Part shown: positions 8,435-17,708 of the stretch, in pieces
Layout: every line of letters begins with the position of its first letter
Numbering within the stretch: the first letter of the stretch is position 1
Source: Anabaena minutissima FACHB-250
GTDB lineage: Bacteria > Cyanobacteriota > Cyanobacteriia > Cyanobacteriales > Nostocaceae
Reading direction: 5' to 3'
DNA length: 64,000 bases
NCBI RefSeq assembly: GCF_014697125.1
Contig: NZ_JACJRG010000005.1
Span: 174,286-238,285, forward strand
Notes under the pieces: generated by a model
Database searches by the model: none
Told to the model about the DNA's origin: nothing
What the model saw: only the letters and a program-made list of their open reading frames with translations
Translations under genes and position numbers: made by a program

Positions 8435-9220
8435 ATGAATAAATTAATTCCAGCCATCAGAGTCAAAAACTTCAGTTTTTATTACGACACCCAAAAAATA
8501 CTAGAAAGTGTGTCAATGGATATTTACCAGAGTAAAGTCACTGCAATTATTGGCCCTAGCGGTTGTGGCAAATCTACCTTCTTGAAATCTCTCAATCGGA
8601 TGAACGAATCAGAAAAAGAAGTAAGAGTTGAAGGTAGAGTGGAATTTTTTAATCAAAATATTTATGAACGTCGAGTCAATTTAAATCGATTACGCCGACA
8701 AGTGAGTATAGTTTTTTCCAAACCGAATCTATTTCCCATGAGTGTTTATGATAATGTTGCCTATGGGATTAAAATAGTGGGATGGCGTCCCAAATTAGAG
8801 ATAGATGGTATTGTCGAATCAGCACTCAAAGATGCTGATTTGTGGGATGAGTTAAAAAATAAACTACATAAGTCTGCTTTAGACCTTTCTGGAGGTCAAC
8901 AACAAAGACTTTGTATTGCCCGTGCTTTAGCTGTTAAGCCAAAAGTTATTTTAATGGATGAGCCGTGTTTTGGTCTTGATCCCATCGCTAGTATGAAGGT
9001 GGAGAGCTTGATCCAAAGTTTACGTTTACGCTCTGAACTAACAATAGTGGTTATTAGCCACAATTTATCACAAGTCACCCGGATATCTGATTTTACAGCC
9101 TTCTTTCACCTGAATGAATATCGGGTTGGACATTTGGTTGAATTTGGTATCACTAAAAAAATTTTTACCAAGCCTCTTGATTCCCGTACTCGTGACTATG
9201 TTGTAACTCGTATTAGTTAG
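8435..9220 (+). CDS. pstB: Diverged second PstB-type ATPase, Q-loop glutamine lost
   Basis: 261 residues, aligning from end to end with the pstB at 6612 (MNKLIPAIRVKNFSFYY against [17 protein letters not shown]), so it arose by duplication. Walker A ([11 protein letters not shown]), signature ([15 protein letters not shown]), Walker B (VILMDEP) and the H-loop histidine (VISHNL) remain. The Q-loop [11 protein letters not shown] has become VFSKPNLFPMS, replacing the glutamine that contacts Mg/ATP and the permease, and the D-loop is FGLDP instead of SALDP. It stands alone after an 850-bp gap with no permease behind it. It may drive the same PstCA at reduced or altered coupling, act in regulation, or be on its way to decay. 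Confidence 0.85.
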   Translation: MNKLIPAIRVKNFSFYYDTQKILESVSMDIYQSKVTAIIGPSGCGKSTFLKSLNRMNESEKEVRVEGRVEFFNQNIYERRVNLNRLRRQVSIVFSKPNLFPMSVYDNVAYGIKIVGWRPKLEIDGIVESALKDADLWDELKNKLHKSALDLSGGQQQRLCIARALAVKPKVILMDEPCFGLDPIASMKVESLIQSLRLRSELTIVVISHNLSQVTRISDFTAFFHLNEYRVGHLVEFGITKKIFTKPLDSRTRDYVVTRIS

Positions 9221-9394
9221 ATAGTTAAGTGAATATACTAATTGATTGGGTACAAATATAGTACAAATTAATAAATATACTAATTAAATAATTCTACTAC
9301 TGAAAATCATAATTGGTTTGCCAGAACTGAGTATAGAAAATAATTTCCAGTCAGCCTCTGAGTTAATAAGAGACTGACTGAATTAAAATCTCGA

Positions 9395-11179
9395 TTAACC
9401 AATTGTAGATAGCGACATACCTAACCAACCAGCAAAATTTTCTTGCTGTATAGAGTTGGGGTCTTTTATTGCTAGTACCTGATACTTCATAGGACGTGGT
9501 TGTCCAAGAGTGACAGATAAAGTCCGCAGTTCATCTTGATGAAAAATTGTGATCTGAATGGGATCATGTGGCTGATAATCTTTGAGGCGATCGCTAAGTT
9601 GATGAGATGTCACTTTGATACCTGCGATCGCTAGCAACTCATCACCTGCATCAATTCCTGCTAATTGGGCAGGAGAACCAGCTTCCACAAATTTAATCAT
9701 TTCTCTACCATTGTCGGTATGTACTTTGATTCCCAAATAAGGCTCTTCCTCCTTCTCTGTCACCAAATATAATCCGAAAGGTTCTAGGTATTGATTAAAT
9801 GGTAATTCTTCCGTACCATCAATGTAGCACTCAAAGAACTCCGCCAAATTTACTTCTGCTACAGACTCAATAACTGCCTGCAACTGTTGTGGTGTGTAGC
9901 CAATTTCTGGTTGCCCAAATTCATGCCACATTCGTCGCATCACATCATCCAGAGAATGCTGATTGCGATGCCGCGCTCTAATTAACAAATCTAGTAACAA
10001 AGACACCATTTCTCCCTTCAAATAGTAGGAGATTTGAGAATTGCCACTATTAGCATCTGGACGATAGAGTTTAATCCAAGCATCAAAACTCGACTCAGCC
10101 AGGGATTGTACTTTCCGCCCTGGTGTCGTCAAAAACCTAGTAATCTCCTTACTCCAATAATTTAGATACGATTTAGCATCATAAATTCCTGCCCTTAAAG
10201 GAATTAACAAGTCATAGTAACTAGTCGTCCCCTCACAAAACCACAAAGACGGTGTATAGCTTTCCTGGTCGTAATTAAACACCTCTAAGGCTTTGGGGCG
10301 AATCCGCTTGACGTTCCATAAGTGGAAGAACTCGTGTGCTAGTAATTGGATAAAGCGTTCATATTTATCCTGAGTGCGAAATCCAAACCGTTGATAAATC
10401 AAAGAGCAACAATTTTTATGCTCCAAACCTCCATAGGCTTGAGCAAATAAATGCAGCAAAAAGATGTAGCGATCGTAAGGCAAGCCGCCAAACATCTGGG
10501 CTTCCACTTGGATAATTTTTTGAATATCGCTAATTAGTGGCTGTACTTGAAAATTGCCCTGTCCCCAAATTGCTAGTTCGTGAGGTTTTCCTAACACATC
10601 AAAGTGATACAGCTGATGCTCACCTACTTCAAAAGGGCTATCCACCAAGGTATCAAAATCGGCAGCATAGAAAGTATTAGACTGCTCACCGATTGTTGGT
10701 AAAGCAGTAGTTACTTGCCATTGGGGATACGGTGGTATGACAGTAATACGGATTGGTCGATCATCGCATCCCAGCAGTCTCAAAAACAGGGCTGCACCAT
10801 TAAAATAGCCGTGGGTAGCATCTAAATGATTGGTTCTTACCGATAGCTCATTTGCAAAAATACGGTAACTTATAGTTGCTTCTGATACATTATTTGTGTT
10901 GATCTGCCAGTGATTTTTGCTAATCTTACGCCAACTTAAAGGCTTGTCTCCTGCAAAAACTGCAAAATCTTGTAGATTTTTGGCATACTCCCGCACCAAG
11001 TATGATCCTGGTGTCCATACCGGCATTTTTAAGTCAAGAATTGATGATGTATTGTTTACAATTTGTAAACTAACCTCAAATAGATGCGTTTCTGGTTGTG
11101 GCATTGCCACCTGATAATAAATCGTCGGCACGGTTTCCTGGACGTCAATATCGATACGAGGTGCTGTTGCTTCAGTCAT
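9395..11179 (-). CDS. M61-family (glycyl aminopeptidase-like) metallopeptidase with PDZ domain
   Basis: 594 residues. An N-terminal beta-rich domain (about 15-170, including PVWTPGSYLVREYAKN, a family hallmark) precedes the zinc-binding helix HEFFHLWN at about 282 and the third-ligand region WFCEGTTSYY at about 320, so the catalytic site is complete. A PDZ domain lies near the C-terminus (about 480-560: FVEAGSPAQLAGIDAGDELL). M61 enzymes remove N-terminal residues, with preference for Gly/Ala in the studied member. No signal peptide is seen, so it is probably cytosolic. It stands alone on the minus strand. The start ATG at 11179 is the only reasonable one. Confidence 0.88.
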   Translation of the reverse strand: MTEATAPRIDIDVQETVPTIYYQVAMPQPETHLFEVSLQIVNNTSSILDLKMPVWTPGSYLVREYAKNLQDFAVFAGDKPLSWRKISKNHWQINTNNVSEATISYRIFANELSVRTNHLDATHGYFNGAALFLRLLGCDDRPIRITVIPPYPQWQVTTALPTIGEQSNTFYAADFDTLVDSPFEVGEHQLYHFDVLGKPHELAIWGQGNFQVQPLISDIQKIIQVEAQMFGGLPYDRYIFLLHLFAQAYGGLEHKNCCSLIYQRFGFRTQDKYERFIQLLAHEFFHLWNVKRIRPKALEVFNYDQESYTPSLWFCEGTTSYYDLLIPLRAGIYDAKSYLNYWSKEITRFLTTPGRKVQSLAESSFDAWIKLYRPDANSGNSQISYYLKGEMVSLLLDLLIRARHRNQHSLDDVMRRMWHEFGQPEIGYTPQQLQAVIESVAEVNLAEFFECYIDGTEELPFNQYLEPFGLYLVTEKEEEPYLGIKVHTDNGREMIKFVEAGSPAQLAGIDAGDELLAIAGIKVTSHQLSDRLKDYQPHDPIQITIFHQDELRTLSVTLGQPRPMKYQVLAIKDPNSIQQENFAGWLGMSLSTIG

Positions 11180-11527
11180 CTGTAGTTAAGAGTGATAAGT
11201 TCTCAGTCAAAAGTCAGTCCATAGTTAATAGTTAATAGTTCATGGTCAATAGTCAATAGTTAACAACGTTAGACTCAGCACTTAAGTATGCAGCAACGCC
11301 ATTTACTACAATAGAGCCAACCTGGCGAAAATTAACCCAGATTAAGCTCACTAATGCTTGCCATATCGGAACTAAGGACTCGCCCACCTGACTTAGCTTA
11401 ACAAAACACTGCTTCTTCAGAGGTTATTTATAAAGTAAACATTAAATTCTTTGTGGGTTATTTGCATTAATAATTAATAAAAATTTTATATTTACTTGAT
11501 GAATCAATGCTTAAGAAATAGCAATTA
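11180..11527. other. Gap with short tandem repeats
   Basis: Bases 11218-11263 are built from heptad-like units (AGTTAAT, AGTCAAT), a common short tandem repeat in Nostocales. The rest is AT-rich, probably the promoter region of the peptidase. No gene is seen. Confidence 0.5.
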
Positions 11528-12211
11528 TTAGACTTTACCAGCTAAATTCACCAACTGTTTGAAGTTGATAAGATACACAATATTGTTAGTATGGTCAATT
11601 TCTATCCAACCTTTTTCGTGTAGTTTTTCCATAATTTTAGTCGTTTCTTCCACACCAATTTCTGTCACTTCAGCTAAATCCTTAAAAGGAATATTCAAAA
11701 TTTCCTTACCAGTTTCGGATTCATAGCCATAGCTTTCCCCTAAACTTACCAACGTATGAGCCAGTTTGACCGCAGGTGGTGAAGACCTAATTTGTAACCG
11801 TTGGTTAATTTGTCGCAATCGCCGCACCATTAATTGCAACATCCGATGATGTAACTGGGGATCTTTAAACAGTATTTGAATAAAGCGTTCTCTAGAAATA
11901 CTGAGCAATTTTACGGTAGAAAGGGCAATAACATCTGTTGAACGGGGAGATTCATCCAAAATTGCCATTTCTCCAAAAAAATCGCCCTTACCCAAAATCG
12001 CTAAAGCTACAGAATCTTCTCCACAGGTACGCCTGACTTTCACCCAGCCAGAAACTACAAAGTAAACTGCGTTACCCCAAGCATCTTCCATTAAAACCGC
12101 TCTTCCGACTGGGTATTCGTGTTCAATGGCAACATTGAGCAGCCACTCTAGGGTTTGTGGGTTGGCTGTACTCAACAAAGGGAAGATTTCACTAAAAACC
12201 TCGGTCTGCAT
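11528..12211 (-). CDS. Crp/Fnr-family transcription regulator
   Basis: 227 residues. The N-terminal two thirds is a cyclic-nucleotide-binding beta-barrel; the phosphate-binding cassette reads FFGEMAILDESPRSTDV, keeping the Glu and the Arg-Ser pair that contact cAMP in Crp, so nucleotide binding is plausible. A dimerisation helix follows (about 115-145), then a winged helix-turn-helix (about 165-215: FKDLAEVTEIGVEETTKIME). It is not NtcA, whose effector pocket and recognition helix differ. The gene is monocistronic on the minus strand; its targets are unknown. Confidence 0.85.
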   Translation of the reverse strand: MQTEVFSEIFPLLSTANPQTLEWLLNVAIEHEYPVGRAVLMEDAWGNAVYFVVSGWVKVRRTCGEDSVALAILGKGDFFGEMAILDESPRSTDVIALSTVKLLSISRERFIQILFKDPQLHHRMLQLMVRRLRQINQRLQIRSSPPAVKLAHTLVSLGESYGYESETGKEILNIPFKDLAEVTEIGVEETTKIMEKLHEKGWIEIDHTNNIVYLINFKQLVNLAGKV

Positions 12212-12484
12212 GAAATATCTACTAAAAATAAATTTGGGAATGGAAAATAAAGCTAGCTATTTTTAAGTCTTAAAGCCACAATCTGGCTACAGATGAAGAC
12301 AGAAAGTTTGTAATAATTGTAACTAGAACTTCTTAAAAAGATAGTCTGTATTGTCATTACAACATAACAATTGGATAGAAAATCGCAATCAGAGGTTTCA
12401 CTGACACTTTATGGGGGACTCTGGCTGAAAACCCCTGATAAACAACAACATAGTTGCAGATTGACTCCTTCTGAGCGAGGAGTT

Positions 12485-13669
12485 TCAAATTGGCAGATGT
12501 TTATTTGCTGTCAGTATTTTGATTTGTTGGTCTAAATTTTCCATTAATCGGGTCAGAGCTGCAATGGCTTCTGATTCTTCTGGTTTGAGGATTGGATTGA
12601 GCAAGAGTCGTTGGTTTAATTCGTGTAATTTATGGCTGAGTTGTTGAGAAATTCCTATAACATCTTGGCTAAGATAAACTAACTGTTGCTGTTGATAGAA
12701 TTTTAAAGCCGCTCCTCGTAGAACTTGTAATGTAGCTTCTTCGCCATAGCTTCCTGGCATTACTCGAATGCGTAATAACACACGCGTTTGTTGATATAAG
12801 CATTCTTTTTCTATTTGCCTTGGTTCTGCGTGTCTGGTTACAGGCAAAGCCACAAAACGCTTCAATTCATTCAGTACCCCTTGAAAAATAGATAAAGGTA
12901 TATCTTCTAAGACTGATTGCAAGATACCGTTATCGCTCCAGATAATTCTTCCTTGATAGGGTTGTCTTTCTAAATACAGGCGGCCAATCCCTCCGCTTAA
13001 GACTCGCGCTAGTAATTCTTCTAGTAATTTCTTAGGTGGTAAACTTGCCAGTGATTCTATAGAGGTGAATACTTCTGGAGGGTGCAACTGCAAAACAGTC
13101 ACATCGTTGAAACTCACATTTTCTTCTGGCTGATTTTTAACAGAAGGCGTAACGCTGGGAGTTTGAGCAGAACTATTTATGTTTTTTTCAGAAGGTTGAT
13201 GAGTATTTGCGGAATATTTGTTTTCTAAGGATGGGGGTGTAATATCAATTCCCGCAGTTTTGTGATGGGGATGCTGTTCTAAATTAGTGTTGGTGTTTGC
13301 TTCTTCTGTCGGTTGGTTGTCCGGGGTAAATGTATTTTTGTAGCTGAGATAGACTGAGAGGATGCTGCGGTGAGTTTCGATGGGAATGTCCTGGGTCATC
13401 ATTGTGTAATTGACATAGGACACAATGCGATTCACATAATCTAAAGCCCCGCTATCCTGTGGATGAACCATACCTAGCAATAGTTGCTTTTTTTCTAACC
13501 TTAAAGGCAGTATTTGGTGGTATAGACAAGCTTCAAAGGATAATAGGCTATCAATCAGTTCAAATATTTGTTCACGTTCTGGTTCTTGCTCCCAAATACT
13601 GGGAGTTGTGTGTAGCATTTCCTGTCTACTTACTCCGGTATCAGCTGCTTTACCCTCTGGAGACCACAT
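12485..13669 (-). CDS. Protein with PilB/GspE N-terminal-like domain
   Basis: 394 residues. Residues about 35-110 (SLLSFEACLYHQILPLRL, LLLGMVHPQDSGALDYV) resemble the MshEN/T2SSE N-terminal domain of type IV pilus and type II secretion ATPases. A Pro/Asn/Thr-rich linker (about 115-190) follows, then a second conserved part (about 200-340: LLARVLSGGIGRLYLERQ, GRIIWSDNGILQSVL) without Walker motifs, so it is not itself the ATPase. The C-terminal 40 residues are helical. In cyanobacteria such stand-alone domains might link pili or motility to signalling; this is inference. It lies downstream of a HetZ-related gene on the same strand. Confidence 0.65.
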   Translation of the reverse strand: MWSPEGKAADTGVSRQEMLHTTPSIWEQEPEREQIFELIDSLLSFEACLYHQILPLRLEKKQLLLGMVHPQDSGALDYVNRIVSYVNYTMMTQDIPIETHRSILSVYLSYKNTFTPDNQPTEEANTNTNLEQHPHHKTAGIDITPPSLENKYSANTHQPSEKNINSSAQTPSVTPSVKNQPEENVSFNDVTVLQLHPPEVFTSIESLASLPPKKLLEELLARVLSGGIGRLYLERQPYQGRIIWSDNGILQSVLEDIPLSIFQGVLNELKRFVALPVTRHAEPRQIEKECLYQQTRVLLRIRVMPGSYGEEATLQVLRGAALKFYQQQQLVYLSQDVIGISQQLSHKLHELNQRLLLNPILKPEESEAIAALTRLMENLDQQIKILTANKHLPI

Positions 13670-13825
13670 AGGTTTGCTGGTTTGGTGTTTTTTTAATATT
13701 CTATGTTGCTCTTAGCTAGTTAGCAGTAAATAAATATACTTGTTAAATTGTTTAAAGTAAAATTAACTACCAAGTGGGGGAAGAGGGTAGGAGAGACAAG
13801 GTAGACAAGGTAGAATTTTTTAAGC

Positions 13826-13990
13826 ATTCAGCAGTCACCACTCACCACTCACCACCGGCTAAACGCCGCGCTACCGCTAACACCACTCAGCATCGGCTAA
13901 ACGCCGCGTTACCGCTAACACTACTCAGCACGCTGCTCAACGCCCCGCTACCGCTACCGCTAACAGCACTCACCACTCACCACTCACTCT
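13826..13990. repeat. Heptad tandem repeats with embedded GGCTAAACGCC elements
   Basis: CACTCAC/CACTCAG-type heptads alternate with three copies of an element of the form GGCTAAACGCCGCGCTACCG followed by CTAACA. Single copies of the same element occur at 27062-27100 (inverted) and 43980-44022. The repeat forms the stop codon of the HetZ-related gene at 13984. Confidence 0.7.
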
Positions 13991-15162
13991 TGAGTTCTGA
14001 TAGCTTGCGCCGCTAGATAGACTTTTGTCCATTCACCCATAACTTGATGGGGTTTGAGTTGCAATTGTTCGGCTACGGTTTCTATAGAGTTCCCAGCTTT
14101 CCTTAAATCTAAGATTTGCTTACCTATGGGAGTTAACTTTTGATCAAGTTGCTGCCATTGGCTTGTGGTTAAACCTAAATTATTTTCTTGTAAGGAAATT
14201 GATAACCAATTATTTACGAGTTCTGGTTTATCTTTGAGGGCAAAAACACGGACAGCGTGATAGCTAATTTTTTCGCGCAGTCGGTAGATTTCTTTGATGG
14301 GCTTGTTTAGTCTCTTGGCTATTTCATCTTGGGATTTGCCTTGGAGGTAGAGTTTTAGCCAGTCTACTGCTTCGTTACCTAAGTTTTCTTGTAAATAATT
14401 GGCAAATTCTTGTTGGACTGTTTGCCGGAGTGCCTGTTGTTCTTCTATTTGCTGTGCTTCTTGATATTCTGCGATCGCCTGATTATCTACCAAGTTAACT
14501 CGATTATCGCTGTCATCGGTTAATACTTCTTCAGAAACTAGCCGTACTAAGTCACTACCAGGCACTTGGGTTAAACCACCACGTTGAGAACGGCGGAGAT
14601 AGTTGACAAAACGATACACCAACAATGGTTGATTACGTACTGGTCGTAAACAATATTCTTCTGTTGTGGCAAATAATAAAGTATCTTTAAGGCGTTTATC
14701 TAGGGTAATTTCGGCAATGTAGGCCATTTGTTGCTGCATATAATTATCGTTTTGCAGCAGTTCTTGCAACACTTCTTGCAAGACATCCATCACACTACGC
14801 TGGCGATCGCGACTGAGGGAAATCCAGACTTGAATTTTATTCCGTAATGTCGCTACACTCCCTAAGCGAGTGATCAGGTTGCGATAGGCGCGTTCTCGTC
14901 CTATGCCTAAGTAGCGTTGAATTAAAATCTTCCAGCGATATTCCATCGCTTGTTTAGCAATGCCAAGTTCCTTGGGGTTGAGCAGATCAAACCGTTGTAA
15001 ATCACGACCTAACAGCCAGAGAACAATGCTTTCTCTAGCAGCGACACTTTGTTCTGGACACTCCGCAGCTAGCCGCTTGCGCCAAAATTGCGCTAGTTTT
15101 TCTGCTTCCGTTACCATAGCGAGATTGCGCTCCTCGAAACCCTGTTTTAAAGTTTGCATCAC
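13984..15162 (-). CDS. HetZ-related regulatory protein
   Basis: 392 residues, soluble and helical. Conserved blocks are EYRWKILIQRYLGIGRERAY, CLRPVRNQPLLVYRFVNYLR and RSQRGGLTQVPGSDLVRLV; a sigma-like helix-turn-helix follows (about 280-320: KSQDEIAKRLNKPIKEIYRL), and a second one lies near the end (ETVAEQLQLKPHQVMGEW). I recognise this as the family often named HetZ-related protein 2; HetZ itself controls early heterocyst differentiation. Assignment is from memory of the family pattern, and the function of this paralogue is inferred. A start at 15162 gives MMQTLKQ; the second ATG is adjacent. The last codons run into a heptad repeat that supplies the TGA stop. Confidence 0.62.
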   Translation of the reverse strand: MMQTLKQGFEERNLAMVTEAEKLAQFWRKRLAAECPEQSVAARESIVLWLLGRDLQRFDLLNPKELGIAKQAMEYRWKILIQRYLGIGRERAYRNLITRLGSVATLRNKIQVWISLSRDRQRSVMDVLQEVLQELLQNDNYMQQQMAYIAEITLDKRLKDTLLFATTEEYCLRPVRNQPLLVYRFVNYLRRSQRGGLTQVPGSDLVRLVSEEVLTDDSDNRVNLVDNQAIAEYQEAQQIEEQQALRQTVQQEFANYLQENLGNEAVDWLKLYLQGKSQDEIAKRLNKPIKEIYRLREKISYHAVRVFALKDKPELVNNWLSISLQENNLGLTTSQWQQLDQKLTPIGKQILDLRKAGNSIETVAEQLQLKPHQVMGEWTKVYLAAQAIRTQE

Positions 15163-15444
15163 AACCCCCTTTCATCCCACTCAAATGATTAGCTAGCACT
15201 TGCTTGTGAGTCCTTCATCTTGATGAAGACTTTTCAGCGATTCCATTGTTATTACGTCTAAATTCACTAACTTTATGCAGGAATTTACTCAGAACTATCT
15301 TGATCGTTAGTTGGTAAGTACCGGAAATTACGGTACATCAAGCATTTCCCTGTATTTAATCCAAGTTAAAGTTTTGTATACTTTCTCTAAAAAGACATAA
15401 AAAGTAGAAGATGCGCCTTTCTGGAAAAAGGGGGGGGGTAAAAA

Positions 15445-15549
15445 ATGACATTTTTACGATTATTTGGAGGATTTACTGGAATTTACCTCCCCAAAGACGC
15501 TGTTTGCACCGTAAAAGTTTCATCTGACGAACTTTCCTTTGAAAATTAG
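15445..15549 (+). CDS. Possible 34-residue small protein
   Basis: ATG at 15445 opens a frame ending with TAG at 15547-15549. The product starts MTFLRLFGGFTGIYLPKDAV and ends SSDELSFEN. It is preceded by nine Gs and then TAAAAA, a purine-rich tract that could serve as a strong ribosome site. The G-run could also vary in length and tune translation. No homologue is known to me. Confidence 0.3.
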   Translation: MTFLRLFGGFTGIYLPKDAVCTVKVSSDELSFEN

Positions 15550-15672
15550 AAAATTTTGTAATATTTCTTGTGCGTAGACTATCAGGCTCATTTTAATGTA
15601 GAAATCTTTTGCCCAGTTAAGGCAATAAAATCTTTAACTCAGGTTTTAAATTGCTGTGCGGGGCATTGGGCA

Positions 15673-15717
15673 TCAACAGTTATTAGTTATCAGTTATCAG
15701 TCACTTGATAACTGTTG
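15673..15717 (-). terminator. Hairpin downstream of ccmK4
   Basis: CAACAGTTAT and ATAACTGTTG are perfect reverse complements around a TTAGTTATCAGTTATCAGT-like spacer. Position after ccmK4 suggests a transcript end, but there is no clear T-run. Confidence 0.3.
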
Positions 15718-15774
15718 ACTGATTTGAGTCTCCCCTGCTCCCCTGCTACTCTATACTCATCCTGTAAAGTTGCT

Positions 15775-16125
15775 CTAACGTCTGTTAGATGCTCGGACGA
15801 TAGGGTTTTCTACAGAATCCCGATATTGTTGAACTGCTTCGGTGTAGCCAATTGGCAGCACGGCTTCAACGTTTTCATGGGGACGGGGAATAATTACCCA
15901 AGATTCTAGAGTTCCACCATGAACTTTTTCTACAGCTTCCACCCCAGCCGCCATCGCAGTTTTAACTTCAGAAACATCTCCCCGAATATTGACGGTAAAA
16001 CGCGCGCTACCTACTCTGATATACCCAACTAGGGTAACTCGGCCAGCTTTGACCATTGCGTCTGCTGCGGCTAATACAGCAGGAAAACCCTTAGTTTCTA
16101 ACGCTCCAACTGCCTGTAATGACAT
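15775..16125 (-). CDS. ccmK4: Carboxysome shell protein CcmK4 (BMC hexamer)
   Basis: 116 residues with a single BMC domain: [51 protein letters not shown] and [17 protein letters not shown]. The VGYIRxGSARFT segment and the longer C-terminal tail ([16 protein letters not shown]) match CcmK4 rather than CcmK1/2. Six subunits form a tile with a central pore in the beta-carboxysome shell, where Rubisco is packed. It follows ccmK3 by about 90 bp. Most cyanobacteria also keep ccmK3-ccmK4 apart from the main ccmKLMN operon, as appears here. Confidence 0.92.
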   Translation of the reverse strand: MSLQAVGALETKGFPAVLAAADAMVKAGRVTLVGYIRVGSARFTVNIRGDVSEVKTAMAAGVEAVEKVHGGTLESWVIIPRPHENVEAVLPIGYTEAVQQYRDSVENPIVRASNRR

Positions 16126-16216
16126 TAGTAATCTCCTGTATGAATAAAAGTATGAGGTCGTGGGTTTATCAGTGAATTGTACGCAGTTTTGCTACAAATT
16201 ATGCTGATGAAATTCC

Positions 16217-16528
16217 TTAGAACATTTGGAAAGGCTCAGATTCTTGGGTGAAGTGGATGGGTAAAATAGTTTCCACGTTTTCCGGGGGATTGGGAATGAT
16301 GTAATGGGTGATGACTTCACCACCGTAAGCTTGTTCACCAGCTTCAATTCCAGCTGCAACTGCTGTTTGGACTTCAGAAACATGACCCCTAACAGCAACT
16401 AACAAGCGTGCGCTTTCCGCTTGACCATAATACACCAGGGTAACTGCGGCAGATTTAACCATTGCATCTGCTGCTGCCAGCACAGCCGGAAAACCCAAAG
16501 TCTCAATAACGCCAACAGCCATTGGCAT
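16217..16528 (-). CDS. ccmK3: Carboxysome shell protein CcmK3 (BMC hexamer)
   Basis: 103 residues, one BMC domain: [57 protein letters not shown]. The VYYxxAE and YIIPNPPENV segments are the CcmK3 pattern; CcmK3 does not assemble alone but forms mixed hexamers with CcmK4, with altered pore residues. It is first in the ccmK3-ccmK4 pair, presumably one transcript. Confidence 0.9.
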   Translation of the reverse strand: MPMAVGVIETLGFPAVLAAADAMVKSAAVTLVYYGQAESARLLVAVRGHVSEVQTAVAAGIEAGEQAYGGEVITHYIIPNPPENVETILPIHFTQESEPFQMF

Positions 16529-16757
16529 GGCATTAGCTCCTAATCAGTAATAAGTAATATTAATTTTACGAGTCTTTGTCCCTTTTTTGACAAAGGAGAT
16601 ATTTTTCTAGCGTTGCAGAATTTAAATGTCAAAGGTCTGAGGAGGTTTGATTTCTGCTTGACTATAATCTCATGAACGGGCTAAATTTTCACCTGTGCGA
16701 TCGCTACCAAAGTTCAGGTAATCTGCTTAAGATACTCTTTATTCTTAACTATTGACG

Positions 16758-17645
16758 ATGTTTCCTAGTTTCTTACCTACTACCGTTGAACAACTGACAG
16801 AACCTAGCTCGATCGCTCTTGCCCAAAGTATTCAAACTCACGCGATCGCCACGCCCTTAATTAATCTACCCATAAACACAACTTATGTACGTCAAGGTAG
16901 TGGTGGTACACCAATATTATTAATTCATGGCTTCGATAGTTCTGTTTTAGAATTTCGGCGGCTTTTACCATTGCTAGCGCAAGAAAATGAAACTTGGGCA
17001 GTGGATTTATTAGGGTTTGGATTTACAGACAGACTTTCAGGAATATTATTTAACCCTATTGCTATTAAAACCCACCTGTATTATTTCTGGAAAACCCTGA
17101 TTAACCAACCAGTGATTTTAGTGGGTGCATCGATGGGAGGCGCGGCGGCGATTGATTTTACTCTCACTTACCCAGAAGTTGTCCAAAAGTTAGTGTTAAT
17201 TGACAGTGCTGGGTTGAAGGGGGGTTCACCGTTAACTAAATTGATGTTTCCGCCCTTGGATGCCTTGGCTACTGATTTTTTGCGGAGTCTGAAAGTACGC
17301 GATCGCGTTTCTCGTGCTGCTTATAAAGATATCACTTTAGCTTCAGTTGATGCTCTATGCTGCGGTGCATTACATCTAGAAATGACAAATTGGTCGTCGG
17401 CTTTAATTAATTTTACAAAAAGTGGCGGTTACACTGCTTTTCGATTTAAAAAACTGGCAGAAATTCATCAACCAACTTTGATTTTGTGGGGTGATAGTGA
17501 CAAAATTTTAGGAACTGAGGATGCGAAAAGATTTAAACGTGCCATTCCTCACAGTCAATTAATTTGGATTGCGAATTGTGGTCATATTCCCCATTTAGAA
17601 CAGCCAAAAATCACTGCTCAACATATTCTTACTTTTTCACAATGA
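16758..17645 (+). CDS. Alpha/beta hydrolase
   Basis: 295 residues of the alpha/beta hydrolase fold. The oxyanion segment is LLIHGFDSS, the nucleophile elbow GASMGG, the acid WGDSDKILG and the histidine CGHIPHLEQP; all three catalytic residues are present. Substrate is unknown: this group includes esterases, lipases and menaquinone-pathway enzymes. The ATG at 16758 is chosen over an in-frame TTG six bases earlier. Its 3' end is close to the oppositely oriented tRNA-Arg. Confidence 0.85.
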   Translation: MFPSFLPTTVEQLTEPSSIALAQSIQTHAIATPLINLPINTTYVRQGSGGTPILLIHGFDSSVLEFRRLLPLLAQENETWAVDLLGFGFTDRLSGILFNPIAIKTHLYYFWKTLINQPVILVGASMGGAAAIDFTLTYPEVVQKLVLIDSAGLKGGSPLTKLMFPPLDALATDFLRSLKVRDRVSRAAYKDITLASVDALCCGALHLEMTNWSSALINFTKSGGYTAFRFKKLAEIHQPTLILWGDSDKILGTEDAKRFKRAIPHSQLIWIANCGHIPHLEQPKITAQHILTFSQ

Positions 17646-17708
17646 ACCCTTTTGATACAGGACTACGAAACTACTTTACTGTGTTTGAAGGTTCATATTT
17701 AGTGGCAA

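Larger units (their letters stand above)
15163..15774. other. Gap between HetZ-related gene and ccmK4
   Basis: Contains a run of nine G residues (15430-15438), a possible 34-codon gene on the plus strand (15445-15549) and a hairpin near 15673-15717 with arms CAACAGTTAT and ATAACTGTTG, which lies just past the 3' end of ccmK4 and may stop its transcript. The remainder is AT-rich. Confidence 0.5.

Noticed and set aside
13826..13990. CRISPR array
   Set aside because: Units are 7-bp heptads and a GC-rich element without unique spacers of constant length; no cas genes nearby.
16192..16398. Third minus-strand frame in the ccmK region
   Set aside because: It lies in another frame over ccmK3 and its spacer and has no BMC features; a shadow frame.
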